A DNA stretch of 64,000 nt, taken from positions 2,433,001-2,497,000 of the forward strand of contig NC_083348.1 in assembly GCF_019175385.1 (NCBI RefSeq), in the 5' to 3' direction. The translations under genes were made by a program, and so were the position numbers. A model generated the notes under the pieces. The model was not told where the DNA came from, did not search any database, and saw nothing but the letters and a program-made list of their open reading frames with translations. Positions 61,410 to 64,000 of the stretch are shown here, in pieces. How positions within the stretch are numbered: position 1 is the first letter of the stretch; each line of letters starts with the position of its first letter. Source of the stretch: Lycium barbarum (lineage: Eukaryota; Streptophyta; Magnoliopsida; Solanales; Solanaceae).

Positions 61410-62115
61410 TACTGAGATGGAAGGTAAATGAGAGAGTGGGTTCATAAGGACAACGACTCGCGGAACTACATTTTTGGGTAGATATTAGGTGTTCCCCATT
61501 TTTGCACATAAAACGTTACCCCCTCCCCCATAAATATTGTAAGGAACCGCGCCAACCTGACGTCCCTACGAAGGGATATGTGGGAAGCCCTAGCTGGGCC
61601 TGGTCTGGGAATGTCTTTAGCTAGGTTTAGCTTAAAGGATATTTAGGAAAGATATATATCCTTCTTTTTTAAAAAGAACTACAATAGGGTCTGATTTCCC
61701 CTGGTGGGATACTTAGGCAGTCTACGTAAGACTCGGCCCCTACATAATATAAATTACAATTTTCCCCCATTTGTTCAAACTTCTGTAACAAGGAAGGGTT
61801 TGCCAGAGTAAGTCAGCCCTAAAGCCCATTGGACCAAAATCCACCCAAACATTAAAATCCTATAAGCATTCAAACCTTTAGAACAAAGGATCAAAAGTGT
61901 TCAAGCTTTATATATGACTTTATGTGCTATGTGCTCTTTAAATATCAATATGTGATATTTTGCTTTTATATTTTATATCAAATAACTAACTTTGTCTACC
62001 GTTGAGTTATTCTTGTCTTATAGAATGAGACGGATTAGCGTAGTACTGAAAGCTAGCATACTTCACAAAATCCAAAGCCGCATTAGCATCCCTCACAGAC
62101 AAAGGCAAAGACAAG
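61410..62115 (+). other. T2 spacer before gag
   Basis: No coding sequence is seen. It shares motifs with the T1 spacer (GGGAAGCCC, TCTACGTAAGACTCGG). It is AT-rich near 61920-61990. Confidence 0.55.
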
Positions 62116-64000
62116 ATGACTGGTACCCCCGATAACGGAACTGAGCTCACTCTCTGTGATGGAGATGCCCAAGACTAACAAGATGTATCATATCAAGAAG
62201 ATGTGATTGCAACATTACTGACTACCGTTACGACGCTCCAAGAAAAGGTAGCCAAGAATGAGGCAACAAATACAGGCAAGGACGCCTCGACAGAGGAAAG
62301 AAGGCCTCCCCCTCCATACGCTTCCCTGAGCTCACCAATGCCGATCACTTCCCTATATATCCACCAGGAACTATCCCGTCTCCACTAAGCTCCACCAACC
62401 CAAACCATGCTGGTCCTTCTTACCGCACTCCTCCACCAACAAAATACACTCAAATCCTAGGGACCACTCACTCAGTGCCTTCTTACCAGGTTCCTCATCC
62501 TGTTCTCATTAACCTGACAAGCTAATTACATGCTCCAGCTTCACCAACTGGGCAGACCACCACTGCCCCGGTCAACTATATCACCCGCTAGGTCTCATCC
62601 TTAACTCCCAACATCCCCAGCGAATGCTCTCCAGGGCATAAAGAGGCCTGGAGAGCCAAACAGGATAATCGGGAAAGAGATATGGGGAAAAAGATAGAGG
62701 AATTACTGGAGAAATTAATAGGTCTGCAAGTAAGGCTATAGGCCTAAGATATGATGACCTATGCATGCATCCAGATGTGGACCTGCCAAAAGGGTTCAAA
62801 GTCCCAAAGTTTGAGATGCTCAACAGGATAGGGAATCCCAAAGCCCACCTCCCATACTATTGCGACCAACTAGTCAGAGAAAAGAAAAACGAACCTCTAA
62901 TCATGCGACTATTCAGTTGTTGTCTGATCGGAGAAGCCGCTGAATGGTTCGGAAATCAAGATATGCGTTAATGGAACACTTGGGAGGACATGGCAGAATC
63001 CTTCATGGAAAGATTTTGCTTTAATGTCGAAACGGTACCAAACCACTATTACCTTTAAAAGGTCAAGAAGAAATTCACAGAAAACTACAGGGAGTTTGCG
63101 AGCAGGTGGAGGGCCGAGGCAGCCCGTGTGCAGCTGCCAATGTGTTAAGAAGAACTAGTCTCTGTGTTCATCAGATCCCAACAGCCTGATTTCTATGACA
63201 TAATGCTATCCATGGCTGGAAGATCGTTTGCTGAATTGGTCAAAATGGGAGAGGCTAGAGAAGATAGGCTCAAATCCAGGAAAATAGTCAGTGTCTTTAA
63301 CAAGGAATCTGGACAAGATACTACAGGAATCTTTCGCAAGAAGAAAGAGGACGTGGCAAGCATATCCCACATTCCAAACCCAATACCAAAAGAACCACAA
63401 TCCATCCGCATAGCTACACCCCTCATAAATTATCCAACGCCTATGTATTACGCACAACCAAGCTTCACCACTACTGTACCGGCTTACACAGCTCTGCCTA
63501 GTGTCTGTGTTCCCCTCCCACTAATCAAGCACCACCTCAAAAACAATTACCGCCTAAATAGCCCACCACAAGTATATCAACCACCTCCGAATTACCAAAA
63601 TCAACTGCCAGCCCTGACATACAATGCTTCATGACCTGCTTTCGAGAAGAGGATGGTAAGGGAATTCACAACGCTCCTCGAGCCTAAGGCTCGGCTCTTC
63701 GAAAGGCTATTAGCCGTAGGCTTGATTTAGAAGGTCCCACTAAAACTAGCACAGTCAGGAAATAGCTTTTACAAGGCTGATCAGGCCTGTGCCTATCATT
63801 CAGGAGGAAATGAGCACAACACAGAAGACTGTATAAATCTCAAGCACAAAGTCCAAGATCTGATCGATAAGAGGGAAATCATCTTGGAAACCGCAACTCC
63901 CAATGTGAACACGAATCTGTCGCCTAATCATAGAAACAATGGAGTCCACATGATTGAGAGGAATGAGGATTGGGAAGCTTGCAGAGCATTAATCCCCAGA
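62116..64000 (+). pseudogene. T2 gag (partial, broken)
   Basis: The ATG at 62116 (MTGTPDNG) aligns with the T1 gag start. A Pro-rich linker follows with stops (62176-62178, 62386-62388) and frame changes. From about 62760 the core is in another frame: LPKGFKVPKFEMLNRIGNPK, AEWFGNQDM, MERFCFNVETVP, MLSMAGRSFAELVKMGEA, then a Pro/Tyr/Gln-rich stretch (63430-63620), and the nucleocapsid motif CAYHSGGNEHNTEDC (63788-63832; an intact CX2HX5HX4C). Stops occur near 62969, 63056, 63146, 63632 and 63728. It is interrupted by the window end before the protease. Confidence 0.8.

Larger units (their letters stand above)
59777..64000 (+). mobile_element. T2: second Tat-lineage element, 5'-truncated, continues past the window
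   Basis: It contains the last 12 codons of an ORF1, a spacer, the second upstream ORF, another spacer and gag, in the same order as T1 but on the + strand. 5' LTR, PBS and nearly all of ORF1 are missing at the junction with T1. All frames carry stops. The right end is open. Confidence 0.8.

Noticed and set aside
1..64000. Endogenous pararetrovirus or envelope-bearing retrovirus
   Set aside because: No movement-protein, coat-protein or envelope-like ORF was seen; domain orders are those of Ty3/gypsy elements.

Overview
The window is a piece of plant nuclear genome, very probably from Solanaceae. The evidence is the class and density of retroelements, a SINE tail with (TTG)n of the tobacco TS type, and a relic of an N-type TIR-NB-LRR resistance gene. 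I see no intact host protein-coding gene. About 85% of the window is LTR retrotransposon sequence and all recognisable coding regions are pseudogenes. Nothing prokaryotic (operons, CRISPR arrays, IS elements) is present.

Layout. 1-5256: nearly complete small chromovirus (Reina-like Ty3/gypsy, + strand) with 356-bp LTRs. 5257-13106: the only host-like stretch. It holds a 5'-truncated L1-type LINE with a perfect 20-bp target-site duplication (6661-8044), an LRR plus post-LRR pseudogene of the TNL class (10588-12079, - strand), a few unidentified coding-like scraps, and a 657-bp Mutator-like element without coding capacity (12450-13106). 13148-16940: decayed retroelement fragments (LTR end, Tat-lineage pol, gag scrap). 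16949-19181: 5' LTR, primer-binding site and 31 further bp of a second chromovirus (+ strand).

19182-59776: one Ogre/Tat-lineage Ty3/gypsy element on the - strand, here called T1. It has a 5.0-kb 3' LTR, 3'-UTR minisatellites, integrase, RNase H, RT, a candidate intron, protease with a G-patch-like motif, gag, two upstream ORFs, a PBS and the first 257 bp of its 5' LTR. T1 was opened by three later insertions, all on the - strand and each with a recognisable 5-bp target-site duplication: a Tekay/Del-type chromovirus (33083-42574, itself carrying a SINE in one LTR), a solo LTR (43335-45737) and a LARD-like element with 3.4-3.7-kb LTRs around a 2.9-kb non-coding interior (46100-56123). With the insertions removed and the missing LTR added back, T1 would be about 23 kb, the size range of Ogre elements.

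59777-64000: a second Tat-lineage element (T2, + strand), joined head to head with T1. Its sequence starts inside the last codons of ORF1, runs through the second upstream ORF and into gag, and continues beyond the window.

How the parts relate: the retroelement genes encode nucleocapsid, protease, RT, RNase H and integrase for copy-and-paste transposition, but every copy here carries stops, frameshifts or lost catalytic residues, so none is likely to be autonomous. The most informative material is structural: the datable nesting order, the LARD-like element that shares LTR and leader sequence with the chromoviruses, the unusual coding layout of the Tat elements (three CX2HX5HX4C motifs, G-patch, intron), and the hairpin-rich 3'-UTR repeat arrays.
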